DNA of 64,000 bases from positions 310,001 through 374,000 of the forward strand of contig NZ_QGGG01000001.1 in the NCBI RefSeq assembly GCF_003148475.1. Reading direction: 5' to 3'. Position 1 is the first letter of the stretch, and the number at the start of each line of letters is the position of its first letter. Positions 18,215 through 27,058 of the stretch are shown one piece after another. The notes below the pieces were generated by a model. That model did no database searches. It was not told the origin of the DNA and worked only from the letters and a program-made list of their open reading frames with translations. This DNA comes from Pseudaminobacter salicylatoxidans. GTDB lineage: Bacteria > Pseudomonadota > Alphaproteobacteria > Rhizobiales > Rhizobiaceae. The position numbers were made by a program, and so were the translations under genes.

Positions 18215-18993
18215 CCAAGCAAGACGAAAAGACCAACACCGCCTGGTATATCGGCGCAAAACGCGATCAGGTTGGCAGCGGCGCCATTCTCGTCGGGGAT
18301 CCGGCCCGCATCGACCGTATCGCGGAACATATGACGGACGTCGAATTCCTGCCGGAAAACCGCGGCCTGCGCACTGTCACCGGCACGCGCAACGGCCAGC
18401 GCATCACCGTCAGCGCCTTCGGCATGGGCGCGCCGATCGCCACGATCGTCATGCATGAGTTGTTCGCACTTGGCGTTCGCAGCTTCCTGCGCATCGGCAC
18501 GGCCATGGCGGTGCCGCCGGCAAAGCTCGGCGATTTCGTGCTCGCCGATGGCGCGCTGCGCGCCGAAGGCACCTCCGGCACCTATGCGCCGCTCGGCTTC
18601 CCGGCAATGGCCGATTTCGACCTCAACGCGGTCCTGCGCCAGCGGCTCGCCGCTTCCGCGCGCAAGTGGCACGCCGGCGTCTACGGCACCTATGACGGCT
18701 TCTACACCGAGATGTTCGGTCTTTCCGGCGAGCGCCGGGCGATGATCGACACGCTCAAGCAGGACATCCAGCGCATGGGCCTGATCGGCACGGATATGGA
18801 AACCTCGGCGCTGCTGGTGGCTGCGCGCGTGCTGGGCGCCAGCGCCTCCACGCTCTGCATCGCCACCGTCGATGCCTTTACCCAGACCAAGATCGATGAC
18901 GCCGCGATGGCAGTGGCCGAGCGCGAACTGTTCGACGTCGCGCTGGATTCGATCGCTGAATTTGCAACGAAGAAGAATGAGGTGACGCAATGA
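18211..18993 (+). CDS. Nucleoside phosphorylase (uridine phosphorylase-like)
   Basis: A 260-residue member of the PNP/UDP family: GDPARID phosphate loop (residues ~29-35), GMGAPIATIVMHEL, FLRIGTA and TDMETSALLVAA. It cleaves a nucleoside with phosphate to base and (deoxy)ribose 1-phosphate. A uridine-phosphorylase-like fold does not fix purine or pyrimidine specificity; the two adenine deaminases nearby suggest purines. Confidence 0.88.
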   Translation: MTKQDEKTNTAWYIGAKRDQVGSGAILVGDPARIDRIAEHMTDVEFLPENRGLRTVTGTRNGQRITVSAFGMGAPIATIVMHELFALGVRSFLRIGTAMAVPPAKLGDFVLADGALRAEGTSGTYAPLGFPAMADFDLNAVLRQRLAASARKWHAGVYGTYDGFYTEMFGLSGERRAMIDTLKQDIQRMGLIGTDMETSALLVAARVLGASASTLCIATVDAFTQTKIDDAAMAVAERELFDVALDSIAEFATKKNEVTQ

Positions 18994-19757
18994 CGTCGAT
19001 GGTCGACCGTTATTTCAACAATCTGGCCGAACGGCTCGAAAAGGTCCGCGCCACGCAGGCCGCCGCAATCGATCAGGCCGCCGAGCTGTGCGCCAGGAGC
19101 ATCGCCGCCGACAAGCTGGCCTTCACCTTCGGTACCGGCCACGGCGCGCTGCCCGCGCTGGAAAGTTTCCCGCGCACCGGCACCATCGCCGGCTTCCGCC
19201 CGATCGTGGAAAGCACGATGATCTCCTTCCACCGCGTGCTGGGCGACATGGGCGCGCGACAGTACCGCTTCATCCACGCCGTTGAAGGCTACGGCAAGGC
19301 GATCCTCAACTCGCACCAGATCGACCCGCAGGACACGATGGTGCTGTTCTCGCACTCCGGCATCAACGCCGTGATCCTGGACATCGCGCTCGAATGCAAG
19401 GAGCGCGGCCTGAAGGTGATCGGCGTGACCTCGCTGCCGCATTCCAGCGTCACGCCCTCGCGCCACTCGTCGGGCAAGCGCCTGTTCGAGGTGGCCGACG
19501 TGGTCATCGACACCGGCATCCCGAAGGCCGACGCCGCGCTGAAGATCGACGGGCTGGAGCATCCGGTCGGCGCTAATTCGACCAGCGTCACCATCGCCAT
19601 CGCGCACGCAATCGTTGCGACGACGGCCGAGAAGCTGGTGCAGCAGGGTGTCAAGCCCTTCGTGATGGTCAATCCAAACACGACCAGCAAGGAAGAAGCC
19701 AACAAGCAGAACGACCTCAACTATGAGGAACTGTGGCGCAGGCTGAAGTCGCGGTGA
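18990..19757 (+). CDS. SIS-domain sugar isomerase-like protein (UPF0309-type)
   Basis: A 255-residue protein with a sugar-isomerase (SIS) fold: FTFGTGHGALPALE near residue 46 and the VLFSHSGINAVILD loop that binds phosphosugars. Such proteins act as phosphosugar isomerases or binding proteins. In this operon the sugar phosphate released by the phosphorylase/kinase pair is the likely ligand. The stop overlaps an upstream frame of the aldehyde dehydrogenase gene. Confidence 0.8.
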   Translation: MTSMVDRYFNNLAERLEKVRATQAAAIDQAAELCARSIAADKLAFTFGTGHGALPALESFPRTGTIAGFRPIVESTMISFHRVLGDMGARQYRFIHAVEGYGKAILNSHQIDPQDTMVLFSHSGINAVILDIALECKERGLKVIGVTSLPHSSVTPSRHSSGKRLFEVADVVIDTGIPKADAALKIDGLEHPVGANSTSVTIAIAHAIVATTAEKLVQQGVKPFVMVNPNTTSKEEANKQNDLNYEELWRRLKSR

Positions 19758-19759
19758 GC

Positions 19760-21214
19760 ATGATGGAGAGAGGTCTTTTCATCGGCGGCACGTGGCGCGA
19801 AGCCAGCAATGGCGACCGCCTCGAAATCCGCGATCCGGCGACCGGCGAGCTGGTCGGCTCCAGCGCTCTGGCGACGCGTGCGGATGTCGATCTGGCGGTT
19901 GCCGCCGCAACCCGCGCCCTGCCGGGCTGGGCAGGCACCCATGCCGACCAGCGGGCAAGAATCCTGCACCGCGCGGCCGACCTGATCAGCGAACGCATCG
20001 ACGCGATCGCCGCGATGTTGACGCGCGAGCAGGGCAAGCCTGTGCCGGATTCGCGCAAGGAAATCGCCTTCGGCATCGAGGTGATCCGCTACTACGCCGA
20101 GGAGGGCCGCCGCCTCGGCGGCTCGCTGCGCCCCTCGTCGCGCTCCGACATCAAGAGCATGGTGACGACCGCGCCGGTCGGCGTCGTCGGCGCCATCGTG
20201 CCGTGGAACTATCCGGTCGATCTCTATTGCTGGAAGATCGCGCCGGTGCTGGCGGCCGGCTGCACGCTGGTGGCCAAGCCGCCGCACGAGACGCCGATGG
20301 CGATTGCAATGGTGGTGCAGTGCTTCATCGAGGCCGGCGTGCCGGAAGGCGTGGTCAACGACATTCCCGGCACCGGTCCGGAAGTGGGCGCGGCATTGGC
20401 CGAGCATCCCGATATCCGCATGATCACGGCGACCGCCTCGGTTCCGGCCGGGCAGTCGATCATGCGCGCCGCCGCCGGCAATCTGAAGCGGCTGTCGCTG
20501 GAGCTTGGCGGCCAGAGCCCGTTCGTGGTTCTGGACGATGCCGACCCGGTCGAGGCGGCGGCTGCCGCCGCGCGCCGCTCCTTCTCCAATATGGGGCAGA
20601 TCTGCATCGCGGTGAACCGCATCCTCGTCTCGAAGGGCATCCACAAGGAGTTCGTCGAGGCGCTGGTGGCCGAAACGCAGAAGATCAAGCTCGGCAATGG
20701 CAGCCTGCCCGGCGTGCTCTATGGCCCGATGCTGCATGAGGGCGTTCGCCAGCGCGTGACAAGCCACATCGAGGACGCGGTCGCCAAGGGCGGCAAGCTG
20801 CTCGTTGGCGGAAAGATCCCGGCCGGCGAGGAATATGCCAAGGGCTTCTTTTATGAGCCGGCGCTGATCGACAACGCGCCCGACAATGCGCTCGCGCTGA
20901 CGGAGGAAACCTTCGGCCCGCTCGCCGCCATCCGCCAGGTCGCCGACGACGCCGAGGCGCTGCGGGTCGCCAATGCGCTGCCTTTCGGTCTCGCGGCTTA
21001 TGTCTATTCGCGCGACCTGGAACGCGCCTGGGCGCTTGCCGACAGGATCGAGGCCGGAGCCATTGGCGTGAACGTCAATGACACGACCGAACTTCAGGCG
21101 CCGTTTGGCGGCTGGAAGATGAGCGGCATGGGCCGCGAGCTTGGGCCGGAAGGTTTGGGGGCATTCCGTGAATCCAAACACATCAAGATGCGCGTGCGTT
21201 CGTTGACCGCGTAG
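19760..21214 (+). CDS. NAD(P)-dependent aldehyde dehydrogenase
   Basis: A ~484-residue ALDH. The nucleotide and oxyanion segments are VVGAIVPWNYP and LELGGQSPF (catalytic Glu), and the nucleophilic Cys is in GQICIAVNR. Full family length. The frame is open from 19733, inside the previous gene; ATG 19760 or 19763, just past that gene's stop, gives the family-like start MERGLFIGG. It probably oxidises an aldehyde derived from the sugar part of nucleosides. It is the last gene of the operon, before a strong hairpin. Confidence 0.87.
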   Translation: MMERGLFIGGTWREASNGDRLEIRDPATGELVGSSALATRADVDLAVAAATRALPGWAGTHADQRARILHRAADLISERIDAIAAMLTREQGKPVPDSRKEIAFGIEVIRYYAEEGRRLGGSLRPSSRSDIKSMVTTAPVGVVGAIVPWNYPVDLYCWKIAPVLAAGCTLVAKPPHETPMAIAMVVQCFIEAGVPEGVVNDIPGTGPEVGAALAEHPDIRMITATASVPAGQSIMRAAAGNLKRLSLELGGQSPFVVLDDADPVEAAAAAARRSFSNMGQICIAVNRILVSKGIHKEFVEALVAETQKIKLGNGSLPGVLYGPMLHEGVRQRVTSHIEDAVAKGGKLLVGGKIPAGEEYAKGFFYEPALIDNAPDNALALTEETFGPLAAIRQVADDAEALRVANALPFGLAAYVYSRDLERAWALADRIEAGAIGVNVNDTTELQAPFGGWKMSGMGRELGPEGLGAFRESKHIKMRVRSLTA

Positions 21215-21228
21215 GCGCGCGCGCCCGT

Positions 21229-21252
21229 GGACCGGCGCTTCGGCGCCGGTTC
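21229..21252. terminator. Convergent hairpin with UUCG loop
   Basis: GGACCGGCGC-TTCG-GCGCCGGTTC is a 10-bp stem with one G-U pair closed by the extra-stable C(UUCG)G loop. It sits between the end of the aldehyde dehydrogenase gene and the end of the minus-strand small gene (their tails face each other), so it can terminate both transcripts. Confidence 0.75.
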
Positions 21253-21562
21253 ACCTATCTTCGAAGTTGAAAAGCGGCTCGAACGGCTCACAGCGATAGA
21301 CCGTGCAGTCCGGCGTGTCGCGGGTCGGCACCGCCACAAGGTTCGGCACCTCGTTCGAGGCGCAGAAATAGCCACGCGGCGAGACATATCTGTCATAAGT
21401 GTAGGTGCCGGTGGACAGCACGATGGCGCCGCTGCGTTCTATGAGGTTCCTGGTCTGCTGGCAGCTCATGGCGCGGGTGTCCGGCCGCGCATAGGCGGTT
21501 TGCACCGACAGCATCAGTGCCACCGCAGTGCCGCAGAACTGGAATGCTCGGGTGGCGGACAT
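21251..21562 (-). CDS. Small secreted protein of unknown function
   Basis: A 103-residue protein with a Sec signal peptide (residues ~1-25, ...VQTAYA) and four cysteines in the mature part (SCQQTRN, YFCASN, DCTVYRCEP), enough for two disulfides. I do not recognise a named family; similar short Cys-containing periplasmic proteins are common in rhizobia. It faces the nucleoside operon and shares the terminator at 21229. Confidence 0.7.
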   Translation of the reverse strand: MSATRAFQFCGTAVALMLSVQTAYARPDTRAMSCQQTRNLIERSGAIVLSTGTYTYDRYVSPRGYFCASNEVPNLVAVPTRDTPDCTVYRCEPFEPLFNFEDR

Positions 21563-21685
21563 GAAAAACCGTTTCCTCGAAAGCTGCTTCTATTCAATGC
21601 AGATTCTTTCGAAACGTTCCCGTCGCGAAACGGTTCAGCGTGGGAAAATATCCGGTGCTGACCTGCCGGCCGATATGGCAGGTAA

Positions 21686-21711
21686 GGCCCGGCGAGTGAA
21701 CCCGCCGGGCC
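21686..21711 (-). terminator. Hairpin after the lipoprotein gene
   Basis: A 9-bp perfect stem (GGCCCGGCG on the plus strand) lies 10 nt past the stop of the minus-strand lipoprotein gene. On the minus strand only TTACC follows it, so the U tract is weak. Confidence 0.55.
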
Positions 21712-21720
21712 GGGCGGTGA

Positions 21721-22041
21721 TCAATAGTTGCCGTTGTAATAGCGCTCGTCGCAGGGTGCGGTGTAGATGCGCCCGTCGGGTGCGCGGTAACGGCACATTT
21801 CCTCGCCGCGACGCTGCGGCGTGGTGGCGGTGCCGACGGCTGCGCCCAGCAGCGCGCCGGCGGCGGCGCCGACAACAGTGCTCTTGGTGTTGCGTCCCGC
21901 AGCCTGGCCAACCAGTGCGCCGGCACCGGCGCCCAGCAGGGCACCAGTGCCCGCACGCTGCTGCTGTTCGCTCGACGCACAACCAGCAAGCAGCGATGCT
22001 GCCAGCGTTGCCACAACAGCGGCGACTCCGAATCTTTTCAT
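21721..22041 (-). CDS. Glycine-zipper outer-membrane lipoprotein
   Basis: A 106-residue protein starting at 22041 (MKRFGVAAVV) behind AGGAGAGG; an open frame 25 codons longer lacks a ribosome site. A lipoprotein signal peptide ends in the lipobox LLAGC. A Gly/Ala-rich repeat follows (GALLGAGAGALVGQAAG ... GAAAGALLGAAVG), which is a glycine zipper, then a short Cys-containing tail (CRYRAPDG ... CDERYY). It is like the 17-kDa/OmpA-linker surface lipoproteins of alphaproteobacteria, with a structural role in the envelope. Confidence 0.8.
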   Translation of the reverse strand: MKRFGVAAVVATLAASLLAGCASSEQQQRAGTGALLGAGAGALVGQAAGRNTKSTVVGAAAGALLGAAVGTATTPQRRGEEMCRYRAPDGRIYTAPCDERYYNGNY

Positions 22042-22132
22042 GATTTCAATCCTCTCCTTGGATAGCCCCTTGTTGCCCGTCTGCATGGGCAGTGCGGCCG
22101 GATGATGGCGGTGCACTTGCCTTGTGGAAGGT

Positions 22133-22387
22133 TCAGGCCTGTTTCACCAGCTTGATGACGACCAGCAATATAACCGCGCCGATCACCGAATTGACGATGG
22201 CGGACATGATTCCCGTTCCCAGGCTGAAGCCCAGTTGCGGCAACAGCCAACCGGCGATCAAGGCGCCGATAATGCCGACGACGATGTTGCCGAGGAGGCC
22301 GAAACCGTAGCCCTTGACGATCAGGCCGGCCAGCCAGCCGGCAATCGCGCCCACGATCAGGAACACGATAAGACTTTCAACGCCCAT
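22133..22387 (-). CDS. GlsB/YeaQ/YmgE-family stress membrane protein
   Basis: An 84-residue protein that is almost wholly hydrophobic, with three glycine-rich membrane segments (GAIAGWLAGLIVKGYGFGLL, then GIIGALIAGWLLP). This is the transglycosylase-associated / YeaQ family linked to stress responses; the molecular function is unknown. AAGGAGGG precedes the ATG. A paralogue lies at 33289. Confidence 0.88.
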   Translation of the reverse strand: MGVESLIVFLIVGAIAGWLAGLIVKGYGFGLLGNIVVGIIGALIAGWLLPQLGFSLGTGIMSAIVNSVIGAVILLVVIKLVKQA

Positions 22388-22772
22388 TGATAGAATCCCT
22401 CCTTAAAGTTGTAGGGATAATGAAGCGCTCGGCGAAAACTGTCGAGGCATATTCCTGAAAGGATGGACGCTCCAAAAGAATTGGAGAGCGTCGTCTGACA
22501 TTACCTCTCATTATGCATCACATGTTTCACAGTGCAGTTTACAGCCATGCTTCCGGGCTGAAATCATGCGTGGAACGGTGTGAGCAGGCTGGACAGCATC
22601 GCCTTGTCGGGACTGATCATTCGCAAAGGTCGAGATGCTCGTCGAGGACGCCGGAGCGACCGCGAACAAGGCAGGGGTTGGCGACGACGTTCATTCCGTG
22701 CTGTTATACCAGCTAGTCCCGGCAACCGAGGGAGGGTCGGTTCCGGGACGCAAGGGAGGAGGGGCGATTGGA
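22388..22772. other. Divergent intergenic region between the YeaQ-type gene and proV
   Basis: A 385-bp gene-free stretch that should hold both promoters. A stem-loop at 22466-22492 (GACGCTCCAA pairing with TTGGAGAGCGTC, two bases bulged) is the only clear structure. Frames open through the right half lead into proV but lack ribosome sites. The real proV start is preceded by AAGGGAGGAGGGG. I found no clear -35/-10 pair. Confidence 0.5.
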
Positions 22773-24008
22773 ATGACGCAGCTTTCGGTTCCGGCTGCCG
22801 GGCCCGCAAAAGGGTCGCCGAAACGCATCGAGGTGCGCGGCCTCACCAAGATATTCGGCAGCGGTGCCGAAGAGGCATTGGCGCTTGCCAGCCAGGGCGC
22901 GAGCCGGGCGGAAATCCTGGACAAGGCAAATGTCGTCGTCGCCGTTCACGATGTCTCCTTCTCGGTGGAGCAGGGCGAGATTTTCGTGGTGGTGGGGCTG
23001 TCCGGTTCCGGAAAATCGACGCTGGTGCGCTGTCTCAACCGACTGCACGAGCCGTCTGCCGGCAGCATCGAAATCGATGGCGAAGACATTGTCGGCGCCG
23101 ACGAGGAAAGCCTGCGTGCGCTGCGGCTGAACAAGGTCGCCATGGTGTTCCAGCATTTCGCGCTGCTGCCGCATCGCACCGTCGCGGAAAACGTCGAATA
23201 CGGCTTGAAGATGCGGGGTCTGGACAAGACGGAGCGCCGCCGCAAGGCGCTGGACGTCCTCAAGAGCGTCGGCCTCGCGGCCTGGGCGGATCAACTGCCC
23301 TCGGCGCTCAGCGGCGGTATGCAGCAACGCGTGGGGCTGGCGCGGGCGCTGGCGCTCGATCCGGAAATTCTGCTGATGGACGAGCCGTTCAGCGCGCTCG
23401 ATCCGTTGATCCGCCGCGACATGCAGCAGGAGCTCCTGGAACTGCAGCGGCGCTATCGCACCACGATTATCTTCATCACACACGATCTCAACGAGGCGCT
23501 GACGCTGGGCGACCGCGTCGCCGTCATGAAGGACGGGCGCTTCGTGCAGGTGGGACGTCCGGCGCAGATCGTCTCGGCGCCGGCCGACGACTATGTCGCG
23601 AACTTCATCCGCGACATCGACAGGGGGCGCGTGCTGCCGGTCAGCAGCGCATCCGTCACCGCCGCAGCGACCGCGAAAGCGGGAACGAGCGTGGCATTCG
23701 CGCACCAGACGCTCAAGGCAACGGAAGGGCAGGCCATCGTCGTGGTGGATGCCGATGGCCGGCCGCTTGGCCTTGCAACGCGCGGGGATATTCAGGACAG
23801 CCCCGGCGACATGCCGGTTGAAAACCACATGCGGCGCGACTTCGTGGCGGTCGAGGCCGCAAGCAGCCTGTTTTCGCTCTGCCAGCGCATGAAGGAGCCG
23901 CTGCCGGCGGTCGTGCTGGACAAGTCCGGCCGCGCCATCGGGCTGATCGACGCGCTTTCCGTCATGTCGGCGATCGGCGGAAGTTCCGCTTCCGAGGGGA
24001 GGGCTTGA
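22773..24008 (+). CDS. proV: Glycine betaine/proline ABC transporter ATPase
   Basis: A 411-residue ProV/OpuAA-type ATPase: Walker A GLSGSGKST, signature LSGGMQQR, Walker B ILLMDEPFSALD and a C-terminal region with two degenerate CBS repeats that in relatives sense ionic strength. The ProV-specific insertion before the first strand (EALALASQGASRAEILDK) is present. The start at 22773 follows a strong ribosome site; upstream in-frame ATGs lack one. It is the first gene of proVWX. Confidence 0.9.
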   Translation: MTQLSVPAAGPAKGSPKRIEVRGLTKIFGSGAEEALALASQGASRAEILDKANVVVAVHDVSFSVEQGEIFVVVGLSGSGKSTLVRCLNRLHEPSAGSIEIDGEDIVGADEESLRALRLNKVAMVFQHFALLPHRTVAENVEYGLKMRGLDKTERRRKALDVLKSVGLAAWADQLPSALSGGMQQRVGLARALALDPEILLMDEPFSALDPLIRRDMQQELLELQRRYRTTIIFITHDLNEALTLGDRVAVMKDGRFVQVGRPAQIVSAPADDYVANFIRDIDRGRVLPVSSASVTAAATAKAGTSVAFAHQTLKATEGQAIVVVDADGRPLGLATRGDIQDSPGDMPVENHMRRDFVAVEAASSLFSLCQRMKEPLPAVVLDKSGRAIGLIDALSVMSAIGGSSASEGRA

Positions 24009-24009
24009 G

Positions 24010-24993
24010 ATGGCTTCGGAAGACGTATCACGCATAATGCAGATCGCGGATTACCTGCGACCTTCGCATTTCGGCTACCTGCCGCTGGACGCCTGGATCG
24101 AAAGTGCGGTCAAGGGCTGGCTGGTGCCGCTGTTCCGCCCGTTCTTCCGCACGCTGCAATGGCCGATCGAACAGGTGCTGAGCGGCTTGCAGGCGCTGTT
24201 TCTGAGCGTGCCGTTCATCGTCGTCCTGGTGCTGGCCGGTCTGGGGGCATGGCGCGCCGCCGGGCGTGGGGTCGCGCTGTTCACCATCGTCTCGCTGTTC
24301 CTGCTCGACTGGATCGGCGTGTGGAACGAGACCATGGTGACGCTGGCTATGATCGTCACCTCCGTGGTGTTCTGCATTGTGCTGGGCATACCGCTCGGCA
24401 TCGCCGCCGCGCGCAGTGAGAGGACCGCCGCCGTGCTGCGGCCCGTCCTCGACATCATGCAGACCATTCCGTCCTTCGTCTATCTGGTGCCGATCGTCAT
24501 GCTGTTCGGCGTGGGCATGGTGCCGGCGGTGATCGCCACGATCATCTTCGCCCTGCCGCCGCTCATCCGCCTGACCAATCTGGGCATCAGGCAGGTGCAG
24601 GGCGACCTGGTCGAGGCGGGCAGGGCGTTCGGTTCCACGCCGCGCCAGATTCTATGGGAAATCCAGCTTCCGCTGGCCATGCGCACCATCATGGCAGGCG
24701 TCAACCAGACGCTGATGCTCGCCCTGTCCATGGCCGTCATCGGCGCGCTGATCGGCGCCGGCGGTCTGGGCCTGACCGTCTATACGGGCCTTGGACGCCT
24801 CAATGTCGGTTACGCGGCCGTCGGCGGCCTCGGCATCGTGCTGATGGCCATCATCCTCGATCGCGTCACGCAGGCGCTCGGCGAAAAGGGATTTGTCAGC
24901 AGCCGTCGCAGGAAACCCGCCGCTGCGGCCGAGAAGCGAAAGAGCGGCGCGGCGGATGCCGGGAAGGCCGAGACAACACTCAAATCCGTTTAA
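24010..24993 (+). CDS. proW: Glycine betaine/proline ABC transporter permease
   Basis: A 327-residue membrane protein with the EAA loop (VEAGRAFGSTPRQILWEIQL) and the ProW-type core (LDIMQTIPSFVYLVPIVMLF). The N-terminal ~75 residues are amphipathic and the last ~30 are Lys/Ala-rich and cytoplasmic. It starts 1 nt after proV and pairs with ProV and ProX for osmoprotectant import. Confidence 0.9.
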   Translation: MASEDVSRIMQIADYLRPSHFGYLPLDAWIESAVKGWLVPLFRPFFRTLQWPIEQVLSGLQALFLSVPFIVVLVLAGLGAWRAAGRGVALFTIVSLFLLDWIGVWNETMVTLAMIVTSVVFCIVLGIPLGIAAARSERTAAVLRPVLDIMQTIPSFVYLVPIVMLFGVGMVPAVIATIIFALPPLIRLTNLGIRQVQGDLVEAGRAFGSTPRQILWEIQLPLAMRTIMAGVNQTLMLALSMAVIGALIGAGGLGLTVYTGLGRLNVGYAAVGGLGIVLMAIILDRVTQALGEKGFVSSRRRKPAAAAEKRKSGAADAGKAETTLKSV

Positions 24994-25042
24994 CGAACGC
25001 GCCCGCAGGGGTGGGCGAAAACAGGGGAAGGGAGAAAACGGG

Positions 25043-26074
25043 ATGAACTACAAGCTTCTTTTGGGCGCAGGCGTCGCGGTCGCGACGATGGCCATGAGCA
25101 TGGGCCTTGCCGCGGCGCAAAGCCTGCCCGGCGAGGGCAAGACGGTGAAGATGGCCCAGCCGACATGGGACACCGAATGGTTCCAGGCGCAGATCTACAG
25201 GAAGGTTCTGGAAAAGCTGGGCTACACGGTCGAGGCGCCGACGACGCTGGACAATCCGCCCTTCTACCAGGCAGTCGGGCAGGGCGATCTGGACTTCTGG
25301 GCGAGCGGCTGGTTTCCGCTGCACAGCACCTACATGAAGGAGCTGGAAGGCAAGGCCAGTACGGTGGGCTATGTCGCCAAGGGCGGTGCGTTGCAGGGCT
25401 ATCTGATCGACAAGAAGACGGCCGAAGCCAACAACATCAAGACCATCGAGGATTTCCAGAAGCCCGAGGTCGCCAAGCTGTTCGACAGCAATGGCGACGG
25501 CAAGGCGGAAATGGTCGCCTGCCCGCCCGGCTGGGGCTGCGAGCTCACCATCAACCACCAGATGAAGGCCTATGGCCTGGCCGATACGGTCGAGCCGCTG
25601 CAGGCGGCCTATGCGGCATCGATGGCCGATGCGATCAGCAAATACGAGCAGGGCAAGCCGATCTTCTTCTACACCTGGACGCCGAACTGGACGGTCGGCA
25701 TGCTGAAGCCGGGCGAGGATGTCGTATGGCTTCAGGTGAACAAGGCTGAGCTGCCGGACGACCAGAAGGAGATGGAGGACCAGACCTCCATACCGGGCGT
25801 GAAGGGCTGCGCGGACGACCCGTGCAAGCTCGGCTGGCCGGCCAACGACATTCAGGTCGTGGCCAATGACAAGTTCCTGGAAGACAACCCGGCGGCCAGG
25901 AAGCTGTTCGAGGTGATGAGCATTCCGCTGGAGGATATCTTCGCCCAGAACGCGCTCATGTATCAGGGCAAGGACAAGCCGGCCGATCTCGAACAGCAGG
26001 CAGCCGAATGGCTGGAGAAGCACAAGGCCGAAGTCGACGGCTGGGTCAAGGAGGCCGAAGCGGCAGCCAAGTGA
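25043..26074 (+). CDS. proX: Glycine betaine/proline-type substrate-binding protein
   Basis: A 343-residue protein with a signal peptide (residues ~1-26, ending GLAAAQ) and the ProX/OpuAC fold: MAQPTWDTEWFQAQIY at the mature N-terminus, DFWASGWFPLH and FFYTWTPNW supply the Trp/Tyr residues of the cation-pi cage for a quaternary amine. The start at 25043 has GGGAG upstream; an open frame 50 codons longer overlaps proW and adds no signal peptide. A strong terminator follows. Confidence 0.9.
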   Translation: MNYKLLLGAGVAVATMAMSMGLAAAQSLPGEGKTVKMAQPTWDTEWFQAQIYRKVLEKLGYTVEAPTTLDNPPFYQAVGQGDLDFWASGWFPLHSTYMKELEGKASTVGYVAKGGALQGYLIDKKTAEANNIKTIEDFQKPEVAKLFDSNGDGKAEMVACPPGWGCELTINHQMKAYGLADTVEPLQAAYAASMADAISKYEQGKPIFFYTWTPNWTVGMLKPGEDVVWLQVNKAELPDDQKEMEDQTSIPGVKGCADDPCKLGWPANDIQVVANDKFLEDNPAARKLFEVMSIPLEDIFAQNALMYQGKDKPADLEQQAAEWLEKHKAEVDGWVKEAEAAAK

Positions 26075-26118
26075 TGCGGGCCGTTTCCACCCGCCCGGAA
26101 TAAGAGGGGAAGAAGGCC

Positions 26119-26156
26119 GGAGCGGTGTCGAAACTCGACACCGTTCCGTTTGTTTT
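26119..26156 (+). terminator. Rho-independent terminator of proVWX
   Basis: A 12-bp stem (GGAGCGGTGTCG with CGACACCGTTCC, one G-U pair) and AAACT loop, followed by GTTTGTTTT. It is the best terminator in the window. Confidence 0.92.
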
Positions 26157-26432
26157 CAAGGTTTGCCCCGCAATATCCGCTTCGATCCTGAGCAGGAATG
26201 TCTTGCGGCTGCTGGCCTTTGCCGGTCTTCTTCTGTCTGCGCGCTTGTCTGATTGCCTGGCACAGCCCGGCCCCTGCTTGACTGTTGCGAAAGTCGGCGG
26301 TGGCATGCGCGGCCGCTGCGCAGCAAAAATATGATTGAAACTATCATGTTTCCGTGCAAAACATCCCTTTGAAATGACCGGCAGTCAGTCATGGCTGTGG
26401 CGACATGCGGAATTGCACAGGAAGGAAGTGCG
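26157..26432. other. Gene-free stretch after proX
   Basis: With the terminator this makes ~360 bp without a gene. Short frames here have poor codon character. ATGAT-tgaaact-ATCAT near 26331 is a minor inverted repeat, possibly part of the promoter of the following gene. Nothing else was recognised. Confidence 0.4.
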
Positions 26433-26866
26433 ATGCAGCACAATCTCGATCAGTGGCCTTTTGTCGCGTCACCACCTGCAGCGGCCGGGCGTCGCTCGAT
26501 GAACTAAGGGCGTTCTTCGCTGCCTGGAACGGATGGTTGGATCGTGGGGAGCCTTTCGTGTCCATCCGCCGCTTCGTGGACAATGAGGCATTGGAACATC
26601 CTGAAGGTGGCGCGCGCGAGACCAAGGCGTGGTTCCAGCAGAATGCCGGGCGTATCCGCGAGCAGGTGCTGGGCATGGTCACGATCGTGCCGCAGACCGC
26701 TTATGAACAGATGAGCCGCATGGACGCCGAAAAGCTGTTCGGCATTCCGGCCGGCACGTTTTCGAATATCGACGCTGCGCTGCACTGGCTGGACGAAAGG
26801 GTGATTGCGCCGCGCAGTCTGGCTTTCGACCGCGACGCGATCCGCAACCGGCTTGTCAGAGCATGA
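26433..26866 (+). pseudogene. Conserved-hypothetical-like gene, probably frameshifted near its 5' end
   Basis: The best start is ATG 26433, six bases after GGAAG; it reads MQHNLDQWPFVA and then runs into a TAA near 26507. The downstream coding signal is in another frame, from about 26465 to the TGA at 26866 (RVTTCSGRASLDELRAFF ... DAIRNRLVRA), and has no good start of its own (ATG 26405 or GTG 26453, both without ribosome sites). Joining the two frames by one extra base near 26465-26475 gives a smooth ~145-residue protein. I do not recognise a named family. It is either a mutated gene or a sequencing error. The last two codons and the stop lie in a palindromic repeat. Confidence 0.6.
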
Positions 26867-26906
26867 TTCCAAAAGCGGAAACCGGCTTTCGGAAAAGACC
26901 ATGCTC
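26859..26906. repeat. Palindromic intergenic repeat of rhizobial type
   Basis: A 48-bp element bounded by GAGCATG and CATGCTC with inner complementary blocks (AAAGC/GCTTT, TTCC/GGAA), able to fold into a long hairpin. Closely similar GAGCATGAT...CCGGTTTTC...ATCATGCTC elements are, from memory, scattered through Mesorhizobium-group genomes. It overlaps the end of the preceding coding frame and supplies its TGA. The ~150 bp after it, up to the minus-strand gene end at 27059, hold nothing I recognise. Confidence 0.65.
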
Positions 26907-27058
26907 GAACAGATAGATGAGCCTGATGGCGATCAGGAAGGCCCCGTCAGATTAAAGCAACGGATGAAGCGATTTAAAAACAAAAAACTCTGAAGAAACC
27001 GCAAGATGGCGCACTCCGCTGAAGGATCGCACCATCGTTCGGTTGACGTGCCGGTATT

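Noticed and set aside
26912-27058. Short frame ending near 26993 after the repeat
   Set aside because: It begins inside the preceding gene, reads through the palindromic repeat and ends in a Lys-rich stretch with no ribosome site.
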